Part shown: piece after piece, positions 30,574 through 40,560 of the stretch
Numbering within the stretch: the stretch's first letter is position 1
Layout of the letters: each line of letters opens with the position of its first letter
Assembly (NCBI RefSeq): GCF_016888515.1
Contig: NZ_JAFEJK010000001.1
Span: forward strand, 1,521,475 to 1,585,474
Reading direction: 5' to 3'
DNA: 64,000 nucleotides
Source of the DNA: Shimia biformata
Lineage (GTDB): Bacteria; Pseudomonadota; Alphaproteobacteria; Rhodobacterales; Rhodobacteraceae
Notes under the pieces: generated by a model
Told to the model about the DNA's origin: nothing
Database searches by the model: none
The model's input: only the letters and a program-made list of their open reading frames with translations
Program-made: the position numbers and the translations under genes

Positions 30574-31761
30574 TCAGCTTGGGCCGCGCTCGGCAATTGC
30601 CTTGCCTGCGGCCCAGCCCGACGACCACGCCCATTGGAAATTGTAACCGCCCAACCAGCCGGTGACATCGACGGCCTCGCCGATGGCATAAAGGCCGGGG
30701 ACGGATTTGGACTCCATGCTGCGCGATGACAGCGCGTCGGTATCGATCCCGCCCAGTGTGACCTCGGCGGTGCGATAGCCTTCGGTTCCCGTCGGCCGAA
30801 GGGTCAGGTTGTGCAGGCGGTCGGCCAGATCGCGCAGCGCCGCGTCGCTTTGATCGGCAAGGTTCCCGGTCAGCGTCCAGTCCTGCGCCAGATACTCGGC
30901 CAGGCGCTTGGGCAGGATGTCCCCCAGCACCGTCGACAGGTTGCGCCGCCCATCTGTGGCACGGCGCGCCCGCAGCGCGTCAAAGGCGTCACCCCCGGGC
31001 AGCAGGTTGACCGTGATATCCTGCCCTTCGCGCCAATAGGACGAGATTTGCAGCATGGCGGGACCGGACAGCCCACGGTGGGTGAACAGCATCGCCTCGT
31101 CAAAGGATGTCCCGCCCGCAGTGGCACGCACAGGCAGGGCCACGCCCGACAGCGGCTTGAACCGTCCGTCCGAAAACACGAAAGGCACCAGCCCGGCGCG
31201 GGTCTGGGTCACCGTTAGCCCGAATTGGGCCGCGATGTCATAGGCAAGCCCCGTCGCCCCCATCTTGGGGATCGACTTGCCCCCTGTCGCCAGAACAAGG
31301 TTTGACGCCGTCAGGTCTTGGCGCTTGCCCTCACGGTCCACGCTGACGCGGAACTGCCCGCCGTCATGAGAGACAGAGGCGACCGAGGTTTGCAGCCACA
31401 ACTCGGCCCCCGCGCGGGTCATCTCGTCGACCAGCATCCCGACGATCTGGCGGGCGCTGTCGTCGCAGAACAGCTGGCCTAGCGTCTTTTCGTGCCACGC
31501 GATCTTGTGGCGGGCGACAAGGTCGATGAAATCCCATTGCGTATAACGCGCCAGCGCCGATTTGCAGAAATGCGGGTTCTGCGACAGGAAGGCGTCCGGT
31601 TCGGCATAGATATTGGTGAAATTGCAGCGCCCACCGCCCGAGATGCGGATCTTTTCGCCCGGCGCCCGGGCGTGATCGATCACCACGACCCGCCCCCCGG
31701 CATGGGCCGCGCACATCATGCCGGCCGCCCCGGCGCCAAGGATGATCGTGTCAAACTGCAT
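30574..31761 (-). CDS. HI0933/YhiN-family FAD-dependent oxidoreductase
   Basis: The 395-residue flavoprotein opens MQFDTIILGAGAAGMMCA, a dinucleotide-binding fold, followed by the family signature KIRISGGGRCNFTN. The C-terminus carries the second FAD-contact segment GLYAIGEAVDVTGWLGGYNF. The ATG at 31761 is preferred over an upstream GTG at 31770 because GGCAGG is well placed for it. BaiN-like proteins share the family, but the substrate is unknown. It converges on the HPF-like gene with five bases between the stops. Confidence 0.9.
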   Translation of the reverse strand: MQFDTIILGAGAAGMMCAAHAGGRVVVIDHARAPGEKIRISGGGRCNFTNIYAEPDAFLSQNPHFCKSALARYTQWDFIDLVARHKIAWHEKTLGQLFCDDSARQIVGMLVDEMTRAGAELWLQTSVASVSHDGGQFRVSVDREGKRQDLTASNLVLATGGKSIPKMGATGLAYDIAAQFGLTVTQTRAGLVPFVFSDGRFKPLSGVALPVRATAGGTSFDEAMLFTHRGLSGPAMLQISSYWREGQDITVNLLPGGDAFDALRARRATDGRRNLSTVLGDILPKRLAEYLAQDWTLTGNLADQSDAALRDLADRLHNLTLRPTGTEGYRTAEVTLGGIDTDALSSRSMESKSVPGLYAIGEAVDVTGWLGGYNFQWAWSSGWAAGKAIAERGPS

Positions 31762-31887
31762 GGATCGCACCTGCCTGTTTCACAGCGCCGGGTCAAGCGC
31801 CGCTCACTCTTGCGTGAGGTCCATTGTCACTCTCGCTTGACCACGGCACGTTCGCCCGGACACAGACGCCACGCATAGGAACAACAG

Positions 31888-32415
31888 ATGACCCGACCCG
31901 CCGTAGCCGCCCCGTTTCCGATCCAGACCATTCCCCGGCTGGGGGGCGGGATGCTGACGCTTGGTGTGACCGAAACGCCCGGCAACTGGCAATTGGTCGT
32001 GGTCTATCGCGGGCTGCATTGCCCGCTCTGCAAGGCATACCTGTCCACGCTGCAGGACCTGTTTGATGGCTTTACCGCAGACGGGGTCGAGGTGGTGGCC
32101 GTGTCCGGTGACGGCGAAGACAAGGCCCGCGCCTTTGCCGATGAGGTCGGGCTGACCCTGCCTGTGGGTTATGGCATGACGACCCAGCAGATGCAGGCGC
32201 TGGGTCTGTGGATCTCAACCCCGCGCAGCCCGAAAGAGACCGATCGTCCTTTCCCCGAGCCGGGACTTTTCGTGATAAACGCCGAGGGCATGTTGCAGGT
32301 CGCCGATATCTCGAACGCACCGTGGGCGCGGCCCGATCTGGCCTTTGTCCGGCGCGGGATTGCCTACGTTCGACAGAATGGGCAGCCGATCCGAGGCACT
32401 TATTCGGGCGCCTGA
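31888..32415 (+). CDS. peroxiredoxin-like (AhpC/TSA) protein
   Basis: The 175-residue protein has a thioredoxin fold with a C-x-x-C at YRGLHCPLCKAYL, near residue 50, and a later PEPGLFVINAEG segment typical of AhpC/TSA-like folds. Position and surrounding residues match the peroxiredoxin-like family rather than classical 2-Cys AhpC. It probably reduces peroxides or protein disulfides in the cytoplasm, since no signal peptide is seen. The ATG follows TAGGAACAACAG. Confidence 0.85.
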   Translation: MTRPAVAAPFPIQTIPRLGGGMLTLGVTETPGNWQLVVVYRGLHCPLCKAYLSTLQDLFDGFTADGVEVVAVSGDGEDKARAFADEVGLTLPVGYGMTTQQMQALGLWISTPRSPKETDRPFPEPGLFVINAEGMLQVADISNAPWARPDLAFVRRGIAYVRQNGQPIRGTYSGA

Positions 32416-32512
32416 CAACGGGCGGACGCGGGAAATCCTTGAAAAACTGCCGCAATTGTCGCTGACTGAACCGAGCGCAGAACGCAAAGGCGCAAGTTCG
32501 GGCCGGGGGTTG

Positions 32513-34246
32513 ATGAAACGCAGACTGGCAGCGGTGATGGCGGCGGATATCGTCGGGTTTTCGCGGATGATGGCATCCGACGAGGCGGTAACTCTGTCCG
32601 CCCTGCGCAGATTGCGGTCCGATCATTTTCAGCCCGCGGTCACGGCCCATGGCGGGCGCGTGGTCAAACTGATGGGCGATGGCGCGCTGGTCGAGTTCAA
32701 CAGCGTCGTCGAAGCCTTTGCTGCGGCCCGCGACATTCAGACCACCGCATCCCGCCGGCCGCATGTCGGAGACACGCCGATCGCGTTGCGCATCGGGATC
32801 AACCTTGGCGATGTGATCGTGTCGGGGCGCGACATCTATGGCGACGGTGTCAATGTCGCCGCGCGGCTCGAAGCACTTGCCGAACCGGATGGCATCTGCA
32901 TTTCCGGTGCGGTGCATGACAGTCTGACCGGCAAGACCGACGCCCGGTTCGAAGACCTTGGTCCACAGGAACTGAAAAATATCGACCGTCATGTCCCGGT
33001 GTTCCGCTGGCGCGCGGATGGTGTGCCTGCAGTGCATCGCTCCACCGGGCTGGGCAAACCTTCAATCGTGGTCCTTGCTTTTGACAACATGTCCGGTGAT
33101 GCCGATCAGGAGTTCTTTTCCGACGGGATTTCCGAAGACCTCATCACCGCGCTCAGCCATTTTTCCGAACTGTTCGTCATTGCCCGAAACACCGCCTTCT
33201 CATTCAAGGGACAGGCCGTCAGCGTCGGCGCGCTTTGTGCAGAACTGGGGGTGCGTTACCTGCTGGAAGGCAGCGTGCGCAAGGCGGGCAACAAGGTGCG
33301 GGTCACCGCCCAGCTGATCGACGGGGAAACCGAAACTCATATCTGGGCAGGGCGGTTCGATCGTGACCTGACGGACATCTTCGCGGTTCAGGACGAAATC
33401 ACCCAAGCCATTGTCGGCGCGGTCCTGCCCGAGACGATGACCGCCGAAACACGCCGCGTGCAGGCCAAGCGGGACACCGATCTGAGCGCATGGGAAATGG
33501 ACCTGCGCGCCCGTCACCATGCCGGGCGGATCGACCGCGAGGGCTGGGTCGCGGCGCGGGAATACGCGGACCGGGCAGTCGCGCTGGACCCCACCGTCTC
33601 GGGTCCTTTGGTGACGCGGGCGATGGCGGAACTGGACGCGATGCTGCACCAGTGGCGGCCCGACGCGAAAGAGGCCATCGCCGAGGCCGTCGCGCTTGCA
33701 AAGCGTGCAATTGCGCTTGATCCCGGCGACGCGCAGGCGCGGTCCGCGCTGGGCAAGGCGGTGCTGTTTGGCCGCGGTTTCAACGAGGGGCTGTCACATC
33801 TGCAGGAAGCCGTGCGCCTGAACCCCAATCTGGCCAATGCGCATGGTGTTCTTGCGGCCTATCACGGTGTCAGCAACGAATATGATCTTGCCCGCGCCTG
33901 CTGTAACAAGGCTATGGCGCTGTCGCCGCGCGATCCCGGCCGGGCCTTCTGGCTGGGTGGCCAGGGCATCGGCGCCTATCTTTCCGGCGATTACGAGGGT
34001 TGCATCAGCTGCAACGACAGGGTGCTGCGCGACTTCCCCGGCTATGCCTCGGCGCTGCGTCAGAAGACGGCGGCGCTTGCCATGCTGGACCGCATGGACG
34101 AGGCGCAGGCGATGCTGGCGCGATTGTCCGAAAAGATGCCCGGCCAAACCGTCAGCGAGGTGCGCCATATTGTGCCCATCCGATATCCTGATGACCACGA
34201 ACACTGGCTCGACGGGTTGCGCAGGGCGGGCATGCCCGAGGGCTAG
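32513..34246 (+). CDS. class III adenylate cyclase with TolB-like and TPR regions
   Basis: The 577-residue protein starts MKRRLAAVMAADIVGFSRMM, placing the first metal aspartate at residue 12; the frame is open further upstream but the ATG at 32513 follows GGGGGT. The cyclase domain (1-165) also shows KLMGDGALVEF and INLGDVIVSG, YGDGVNVAARLE. Residues 185-300 resemble a TolB-like domain (LAFDNMSGDADQEFFSDGI), and the C-terminal half contains TPR-like helices. This architecture is common in alphaproteobacteria. It would make cAMP in response to an unknown protein contact. Its TAG stop overlaps that of sseA in CTAG. Confidence 0.9.
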   Translation: MKRRLAAVMAADIVGFSRMMASDEAVTLSALRRLRSDHFQPAVTAHGGRVVKLMGDGALVEFNSVVEAFAAARDIQTTASRRPHVGDTPIALRIGINLGDVIVSGRDIYGDGVNVAARLEALAEPDGICISGAVHDSLTGKTDARFEDLGPQELKNIDRHVPVFRWRADGVPAVHRSTGLGKPSIVVLAFDNMSGDADQEFFSDGISEDLITALSHFSELFVIARNTAFSFKGQAVSVGALCAELGVRYLLEGSVRKAGNKVRVTAQLIDGETETHIWAGRFDRDLTDIFAVQDEITQAIVGAVLPETMTAETRRVQAKRDTDLSAWEMDLRARHHAGRIDREGWVAAREYADRAVALDPTVSGPLVTRAMAELDAMLHQWRPDAKEAIAEAVALAKRAIALDPGDAQARSALGKAVLFGRGFNEGLSHLQEAVRLNPNLANAHGVLAAYHGVSNEYDLARACCNKAMALSPRDPGRAFWLGGQGIGAYLSGDYEGCISCNDRVLRDFPGYASALRQKTAALAMLDRMDEAQAMLARLSEKMPGQTVSEVRHIVPIRYPDDHEHWLDGLRRAGMPEG

Positions 34247-35124
34247 TCCGTTTCCATCGGCAATTCCGGCGTGGTGGCCCATTCGCTCATGGAATTGTCA
34301 TAGACCGCGATATTGTCCTGCCCAAGCTGGTACAGCAGGAAGGCGTCCCAGGTGGCGAAAATGCCTCCGCCGCAATAGGTGATGCATTGCCCGGCTTCGC
34401 GTGCGCCCACCGCGTCAAAGGCCTCGGCGATCCGGTCAATCTCATTTGCAAGGTGTGTGTCGGTATCAAACAGGTGCGGGGCCGGTATATTCACGCTTCC
34501 GGGGATGCGTCCGGGCCGGCCATAGCGCGGGTTCTGGCCCGAATGGACATCTGGCATCAGCGCGTTGATTGTCACGGTCTGCGGATCGTCAATCGCCGCG
34601 AGAAGCGCGTCCTTGCCGACAAAGACACCGGGACGCGGCGCCGGGGTCAGGTGGCCGGGGGCATAGGCCGAAGGTCCTGATTCAACGGCCTTTCCCGTCG
34701 CCTGCCACTGGGGAAACCCGCCATCCAGGATCGAGACCCGGTCAAACCCGACATAGCGCAGCATCCACCAGAACCGCGCCGCCCAGGTCGGCCCATTGCG
34801 GCTGTAAAGCACGACATGGCTGTCATCGCTGACTCCGGCGCGCGCGAAGGCGGCGGCCATGTCATCGGGCGGCAGGGCGGTCATGCTGAACGCCGCGCCC
34901 TGGGCCGAGAAATCCCGTTGCAGGTCAAGGCAGGCAGACCCGGGAATATGCGCGTCGACAAACTTGTCCGCCGCGCTGACCACGCGATAGGGCGCGTCTT
35001 CGTCGGGTGTAAACTCAAGGTATGTGGAACAGTCGAAAATACGCAGGCTTTTGTCTGTCAGCCGCGCATCAAGCCAGTCAACCGAGACCAGCGCCTCGGG
35101 GTCTCTCAGTTTTGTGCCGGTCAT
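34243..35124 (-). CDS. sseA: 3-mercaptopyruvate/thiosulfate sulfurtransferase
   Basis: The 293-residue protein has two rhodanese domains. The first, inactive one carries RIFDCSTYLEF and AHIPGSACLDL; the second carries IPGSVNIPAPHLF and the active-site cysteine loop ITYCGGGIFATWDAF. The loop CGGGIFA differs from the CGSGVTA typical of mercaptopyruvate enzymes and from CRKGVTA of thiosulfate enzymes, so substrate preference is uncertain. The start at 35124 follows AAAGGAAATT. It is divergent from ftsW. Confidence 0.9.
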   Translation of the reverse strand: MTGTKLRDPEALVSVDWLDARLTDKSLRIFDCSTYLEFTPDEDAPYRVVSAADKFVDAHIPGSACLDLQRDFSAQGAAFSMTALPPDDMAAAFARAGVSDDSHVVLYSRNGPTWAARFWWMLRYVGFDRVSILDGGFPQWQATGKAVESGPSAYAPGHLTPAPRPGVFVGKDALLAAIDDPQTVTINALMPDVHSGQNPRYGRPGRIPGSVNIPAPHLFDTDTHLANEIDRIAEAFDAVGAREAGQCITYCGGGIFATWDAFLLYQLGQDNIAVYDNSMSEWATTPELPMETD

Positions 35125-35284
35125 CGCAATTTCCTTTCCCCTCATGCCGTTTGCGGCCCAGCCTATCACATCGCCGCAAATCCGCCGAACGGCGCCTCTT
35201 TTCTTTCCATAAGGTGATCCTCGTGCTAGTCTCCGATCCAGACCCGGAAAACCGGGCGATTTGAGGCAGATCGGCGGTAACGCA

Positions 35285-36451
35285 ATGACAGAGATGGTAT
35301 ATGGCTCGCTTCCCGTGCGCGGGGGCGAACCGGTTCTTCCGAAATGGTGGCGCACACTGGACAAGTGGACCATGTCCGCGATCCTGATGCTTTTCGGGAT
35401 CGGGATCTTGCTGGGGCTGGCAGCGTCGCCGCCGCTGGCCGAGAAAAACGGGTTCCAGCCGTTCCACTATGTCCAGAAACAGGCGGTATTCGGAACGATG
35501 GCGCTGGTGGCGATGCTGATCACCTCGATGATGTCACCGCAACTGGTGCGGCGCCTTTCGGTCCTTGGTTTCGTTGCGGTTTTCATCGCGTTGTTGGGCC
35601 TGCCGTTCTTCGGCACCGATTTCGGCAAGGGCGCGATGCGCTGGTATTCGCTGGGCTTTGCCTCGGTTCAGCCGTCGGAATTCCTGAAACCGGTCTTCGT
35701 CGTGGTCTGCGCCTGGCTGATGGCCGCGAATGAAGAGATCAACGGCCCACCGGGGCGGCTGTGGTCCTTCATGCTGATGATCACCGTGGTTCTGATCCTA
35801 GCGCTGCAACCCGACTTTGGTCAGGCCTGCCTGATCCTGTTTGGCTGGGGCGTGATGTATTTCGTATCGGGCGCACCGATGGTTTTGATCGGCGGTATCA
35901 TCCTTGCGCTGTTTCCGGCGGCGCAGTTTGCCTATTCCAACTCGGAACACTTCGCCCGCCGCATCGACGGCTTCCTCGACCGCACCGTCGATCCCACGAC
36001 ACAGATCGGCTATGCCACCAACGCCATCCGCGAAGGTGGTCTGTTTGGCGTCGGCGTGGGCGAAGGGCAGGTAAAATGGTCGCTGCCCGATGCCCATACC
36101 GATTTCATCATCGCCGTCGCCGCCGAGGAATACGGCGTGATCCTCGTCTGGGCGATCATCTTCCTTTATGCCCTGATCGTGCTGCGGTCATTCTTCCGAC
36201 TGATGCGCGAGCGTGATCCCTTTACCCGTCTGGCCGGCACCGGTCTGGCGGCCATTTTCGGCGTGCAGGCCTTCGTCAATATGGGCGTGGCGGTGCGGCT
36301 TCTGCCGTCGAAAGGCATGACCTTGCCGTTTGTCTCCTATGGCGGGTCATCCCTGATTGCGGGGGGTATTGCAGTCGGCATGCTTTTGGCGTTTACCCGC
36401 AGCCGCCCGCAGGGGCAGATCGAGGATATTCTCAGGGGACGCACAAGATGA
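35285..36451 (+). CDS. ftsW: septal peptidoglycan glycosyltransferase FtsW
   Basis: The 388-residue SEDS protein polymerises lipid II during division, in complex with FtsI. About ten membrane segments are visible. Conserved pieces are [28 protein letters not shown] (with the catalytic aspartate region), [18 protein letters not shown] and [10 protein letters not shown]. The ATG at 35285 is preferred over an in-frame ATG at 35261. The gene resumes the dcw cluster and overlaps murG by ATGA. Confidence 0.96.
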   Translation: MTEMVYGSLPVRGGEPVLPKWWRTLDKWTMSAILMLFGIGILLGLAASPPLAEKNGFQPFHYVQKQAVFGTMALVAMLITSMMSPQLVRRLSVLGFVAVFIALLGLPFFGTDFGKGAMRWYSLGFASVQPSEFLKPVFVVVCAWLMAANEEINGPPGRLWSFMLMITVVLILALQPDFGQACLILFGWGVMYFVSGAPMVLIGGIILALFPAAQFAYSNSEHFARRIDGFLDRTVDPTTQIGYATNAIREGGLFGVGVGEGQVKWSLPDAHTDFIIAVAAEEYGVILVWAIIFLYALIVLRSFFRLMRERDPFTRLAGTGLAAIFGVQAFVNMGVAVRLLPSKGMTLPFVSYGGSSLIAGGIAVGMLLAFTRSRPQGQIEDILRGRTR

Positions 36452-37545
36452 CAAAACAGCCTTTGCTGGTGATGGCGGCGGGTGGCACCGGGGGACACAT
36501 GTTCCCCGCTCAGGCACTGGCCGAAGCCATGCTGCGCAAGGGCTGGCGTGTGAAACTGTCCACTGACGCACGCGGGGCACGTTATACCGGTGGCTTCCCC
36601 CATTCGGTCGAAATCGAACAGGTCTCGTCCGCGACATTTGCCCGTGGTGGAATCCTCGCCAAGGCGGGGGTTCCGTTCCGAATTCTGGGCGGCGTGGTCT
36701 CGGCGATGAACAAGATGCGCAAAGACCCGCCGATGGTGGTGGTTGGGTTCGGCGGATATCCGACCATTCCCGCGATGGGGGCGGCCTGGCTGATGAAGCT
36801 GCCGCGCATGATCCACGAGCAGAACGGCGTCCTTGGCCGGGTGAACCAGAAATTCGCCCCGCGCGTCGACGTGGTCGCCTGCGGCACGTGGCCAACCGAC
36901 CTGCCAACGGGCGTCACCGGTGAACCTGTCGGCAACCCGGTCCGCGCCGCCGTGCGCGAGCGGGCAGGCGCGGCCTATATCCCGCCGGGCGATTACCCGA
37001 TGTCGATCCTTGTCATGGGGGGCAGTCAGGGCGCGCGCATCCTTTCCGACGTGGTGCCTGCCGCCATTGCCGCGCTGCCGCCGGAAATCCTAAGGAACAT
37101 TCGCGTCAGCCATCAGGCCCGCGACGAGGACGGCGCGCGGGTGACGGACTTTTACGCGGAACATGGCATCAGTGCCGACGTGCAACCCTTCTTCCACGAC
37201 GTCCCGGCCCGGATGAGCGAGGCGCAGCTTGTGATCTCGCGCTCGGGCGCGTCGTCGGTGGCGGACATCAGCGTGATCGGCCGGCCCTCGATCCTGATCC
37301 CCTTTGCCGCCGCCACCGCAGACCACCAGACCGCCAATGCCCGCGGGCTGGTCGACGCGGGCGCCGCGATCCTGATCCCTGAAAGCCGGTTCAGCGTCGA
37401 TGCGCTGGCCGAGCAGATGACAACCATCCTGAGCCAGCCGCATGCCGCCGAAGCCATGGCACAGGCCGCGCTGTCGGTCGGGCACCCGGATGCAACAGAC
37501 GCGCTGGTCGCTTTAGTCGAGCGGCTGGCCAGCAAGGACCACTAA
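36448..37545 (+). CDS. murG: lipid II synthase MurG
   Basis: The 365-residue peripheral membrane GT-B glycosyltransferase adds GlcNAc to lipid I. The lipid-phosphate loop [17 protein letters not shown] is at residue 11, a second G-rich segment [13 protein letters not shown] near 90, the linker GNPVRAAV, and the nucleotide-sugar loop MGGSQGAR and [12 protein letters not shown] in the C-domain. Length is normal. It is coupled to ftsW and ends three bases before murC. Confidence 0.97.
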   Translation: MTKQPLLVMAAGGTGGHMFPAQALAEAMLRKGWRVKLSTDARGARYTGGFPHSVEIEQVSSATFARGGILAKAGVPFRILGGVVSAMNKMRKDPPMVVVGFGGYPTIPAMGAAWLMKLPRMIHEQNGVLGRVNQKFAPRVDVVACGTWPTDLPTGVTGEPVGNPVRAAVRERAGAAYIPPGDYPMSILVMGGSQGARILSDVVPAAIAALPPEILRNIRVSHQARDEDGARVTDFYAEHGISADVQPFFHDVPARMSEAQLVISRSGASSVADISVIGRPSILIPFAAATADHQTANARGLVDAGAAILIPESRFSVDALAEQMTTILSQPHAAEAMAQAALSVGHPDATDALVALVERLASKDH

Positions 37546-37548
37546 GCC

Positions 37549-38943
37549 ATGAACGCAGCCACCAAACTTCCGGGCGATGTCGGCCCGATCCATTTCGTCG
37601 GCATTGGCGGCATCGGCATGTCAGGCATCGCCGAAGTGCTTTTGAACCATGGCTACACGGTGCAGGGCTCGGACTTGAAGAAATCCAAGATCACCGACCG
37701 GCTGGAGCGGCTGGGGGCAAAGCTGTTTATCGGCCAGAAGGCGGAAAACCTTGAGGGCGCCGAGGTCATCGTGATCTCGTCCGCGATCAAGCCGGGCAAC
37801 CCGGAACTGGACGAGGCGCGCAAGCAGGGTCTGCCCGTGGTACGCCGCGCCGAGATGCTGGCCGAGCTGATGCGGCTGAAGTCGAACATCGCGGTGGCCG
37901 GAACCCACGGCAAGACCACGACCACCACGATGGTTGCCGCGCTTCTGGATCACGGGAAGTTCGATCCGACCGTGGTGAACGGCGGCATCATTCATGCCTA
38001 TGGATCAAACGCCCGTGTAGGCGACGGTGAATGGATGGTGGTCGAGGCCGATGAAAGCGACGGCACTTTCAACCGCCTGCCCGCAACCATCGCCATCGTG
38101 ACCAATATCGACCCCGAGCATATGGAGCATTGGGGCACGGAAGAGGCGCTGCACAAAGGGTTCTTCGATTTCGTGTCGAACATTCCCTTCTACGGGCTGG
38201 CGGTCTGCTGCACCGATGACCCGGACGTGCAAACCCTTGTCGGCAAGATCACCGACCGCCGCGTCGTGACCTTTGGCTTCAACGCGCAGGCCGATGTGCG
38301 TGCGATCAACCTCAGCTACAAGGCAGGCGTGGCGCATTTCGACATCCGGCTTGCGGCCGAGGACACGGTGATCGAGGGCTGCACATTGCCGATGCCCGGC
38401 GACCATAACGTGTCAAACGCGCTGGCGGCGGTGGCCATCGCCCGGCATCTCGGCATGAAGAAGGACGAAATCCGCGAGGCGCTGGCCGCCTTTGGCGGCG
38501 TCAACCGCCGGTTCACCAAGGTCGGCGAATGGCAGGGCATCCCGATCATTGACGACTACGGCCACCACCCGGTCGAAATCGCCGCCGTGCTGAAAGCCGC
38601 GCGGCAGGCCTGCGAGGGCCGCGTCATCGCGGTGCATCAGCCGCACCGCTATTCGCGCCTGTCGACGCTGTTCGAAGATTTCTGTGCCTGTTTCAACGAG
38701 GCCGACGTTGTCGGCATCTCGGACGTGTTCGCCGCCGGAGAAGATCCGATCCCCGGCGCCAGCCGCGATGACCTTGTCGCCGGGCTGGTCCGTCACGGCC
38801 ACCGCCACGCGGTTGCCATTGACCGCGAAGAGGATCTGGAAGCGCTGGTGCGGGCCGAGGCCAAACCCGGCGATATCGTTGTATGCCTTGGCGCGGGCAC
38901 GATCAGCGCATGGGCCAACAACCTTGGGGATCGGCTCAGATAA
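37549..38943 (+). CDS. murC: UDP-MurNAc:L-alanine ligase
   Basis: The 464-residue ligase starts the stem peptide. The N-terminal domain has [17 protein letters not shown], the ATP site [12 protein letters not shown] is near 123, with [28 protein letters not shown] and the C-terminal [10 protein letters not shown] typical of MurC. Length is normal. The wall cluster is then interrupted by the APC permease. Confidence 0.97.
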   Translation: MNAATKLPGDVGPIHFVGIGGIGMSGIAEVLLNHGYTVQGSDLKKSKITDRLERLGAKLFIGQKAENLEGAEVIVISSAIKPGNPELDEARKQGLPVVRRAEMLAELMRLKSNIAVAGTHGKTTTTTMVAALLDHGKFDPTVVNGGIIHAYGSNARVGDGEWMVVEADESDGTFNRLPATIAIVTNIDPEHMEHWGTEEALHKGFFDFVSNIPFYGLAVCCTDDPDVQTLVGKITDRRVVTFGFNAQADVRAINLSYKAGVAHFDIRLAAEDTVIEGCTLPMPGDHNVSNALAAVAIARHLGMKKDEIREALAAFGGVNRRFTKVGEWQGIPIIDDYGHHPVEIAAVLKAARQACEGRVIAVHQPHRYSRLSTLFEDFCACFNEADVVGISDVFAAGEDPIPGASRDDLVAGLVRHGHRHAVAIDREEDLEALVRAEAKPGDIVVCLGAGTISAWANNLGDRLR

Positions 38944-39002
38944 TCGACCGCTGAGCGAAAGGCCGGCGGGGACAAGGCTTTGGGAAGGGTCTTAGGGGAC
39001 GC

Positions 39003-40187
39003 ATGGATCATCTGAAGCGGCGGATCGGGCTGGGGCTTCTGACGGCTTATGGCGTCGGTGTCATGGTGGGCGCCGGGATCTATGTTCTTGTCGGCGCGGT
39101 TGCAGCCGAGGCCGGGGTCTGGTCGCCGCTGGCCTTCCTTCTGTCGGGCCTCGTGGCGGCACCCACCGCACTGTCCTATTGCGAATTGTCCACCCGGATG
39201 CCCGAAGCGGGCGGCGAAGCGGTCTATGTCGGGCGCGGTTTCAACAGCGTGGCGGCGGCGAATTTCGTCGGTCTTGCGATCGTGGTCGCGGGCATCATCT
39301 CGTCCGCTGCCGTTTTGCGCGGCGGGGTCGGCTATCTTTTGCAGGTCGTCGACATGCCCGAGATGCTGGCGCTAGTGGTTGTCGGCGGATTTCTTGTCGC
39401 GCTGGCAATGTTCGGCTCGCTTGAAAGCCTTGTCTTTGCCGCCATCTGCACGGTGATCGAACTGGGCGGGCTGGGGCTGGTGATATGGGCCGGGTTCAGT
39501 GCCCCGCCCGTGCCCGAGATCCTGTCGCCGCCGCAAATCCCCTGGGTCGCTGTTGGCGCAGGGGCGCTCTTGGCGTTCTTTGCCTTCCTCGGCTTCGAGG
39601 ATCTGGTGAACATGGCGGAAGAGGTGCGCGACCCGAACCGCAACATGCCCCGCGCGATCCTATTATCGCTGGTCATCACCACCATCATCTATTGCATCGT
39701 GGCCTATGCCGCTTTGCGTGCCCTTCCGGTGTCGCAGTTGATCGGCAACGAAAGCCCGCTGACCGCCGTCTGGACCGCGGGTATGGGGGGCGAGGGGCGG
39801 TTCTTTTCGTCCATTGCCGTCTTTGCCGCGCTGAACGGCGTGCTGGCGCAGATCGTGATGGCGTCGCGGATGCTTTACGGTCTTGGCAAAACCACGCCCG
39901 CCCTGTCGGTGTTCCACGTCGCGAACGCCCGTACCGGCACGCCGCTTCTGGCGACGGCGCTTGTCGGTGGGCTGGCGATCCTGTCCTCGCTGTTCCTGCC
40001 GCTGGCAACCCTGGCCGAGGTGACGTCATTTATCCTTCTGGCCGTGTTCCTGCTGGTGAACATGGCGCTGATCGCGCACAAAAGGCGCTCGGACACCACC
40101 GGGTTCCGGGTGCCCGTGCTGGTTCCGTGGATCGGGCTGGGGCTGTCGGCGGCGGCGCTGGCGCTATACATTGCCACCAACCTTTGA
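39003..40187 (+). CDS. APC-family amino acid permease
   Basis: The 394-residue membrane protein has the APC superfamily start: LLTAYGVGVMVGAGIYVLVG with the GAGIY substrate loop in the first helix. About eleven or twelve membrane segments follow, including AFFAFLGFEDLVNMAEEVRDP, the E-rich loop conserved in amino-acid permeases. It is a little short for the family (~450). AGGGG precedes the ATG. The substrate is unknown; its placement between murC and murB is not explained by function. Confidence 0.88.
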   Translation: MDHLKRRIGLGLLTAYGVGVMVGAGIYVLVGAVAAEAGVWSPLAFLLSGLVAAPTALSYCELSTRMPEAGGEAVYVGRGFNSVAAANFVGLAIVVAGIISSAAVLRGGVGYLLQVVDMPEMLALVVVGGFLVALAMFGSLESLVFAAICTVIELGGLGLVIWAGFSAPPVPEILSPPQIPWVAVGAGALLAFFAFLGFEDLVNMAEEVRDPNRNMPRAILLSLVITTIIYCIVAYAALRALPVSQLIGNESPLTAVWTAGMGGEGRFFSSIAVFAALNGVLAQIVMASRMLYGLGKTTPALSVFHVANARTGTPLLATALVGGLAILSSLFLPLATLAEVTSFILLAVFLLVNMALIAHKRRSDTTGFRVPVLVPWIGLGLSAAALALYIATNL

Positions 40188-40205
40188 CAGCCAAGAGGTC
40201 AGCCA

Positions 40206-40457
40206 ATGTCGATTTCCCTTGTTCTTGCCCTGATCTGGCTCATCGTGGCCAACCTGCGCGCCATGTTCCCGTCGCGCGACCACCACTGGAAATTCGCCTA
40301 TGCCATGATCGCCGTCGGCATTCCGATCCTTGGTTTCGTGACCTATCAGAACGGCATCTGGATCGGGCTGATCGTGCTGGCGATGGGTATGTCGGTTCTG
40401 CGCTGGCCGGTGATCTACCTCGTGCGCTGGCTGCGGCGGCAGGTGGGGCAGGGCTAG
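40206..40457 (+). CDS. DUF2484 small membrane protein
   Basis: The 83-residue protein has three hydrophobic stretches ([43 protein letters not shown]) and a basic C-terminus (RWLRRQ). It matches the DUF2484 family, which in Rhodobacterales sits in the dcw cluster just before murB. AAGAGG precedes the ATG. Function unknown; the conserved position suggests a role in envelope growth or division (inference). Confidence 0.8.
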   Translation: MSISLVLALIWLIVANLRAMFPSRDHHWKFAYAMIAVGIPILGFVTYQNGIWIGLIVLAMGMSVLRWPVIYLVRWLRRQVGQG

Positions 40458-40560
40458 CCCGCCATGCGCAGTCGGTTCCGGGGACAGCACTCCGGGGGCT
40501 GACATTTGCGTCCGGCTTCGTGTATGTGCGCGGGGCACAGGCCAAAGCGAAAGACCAAAG

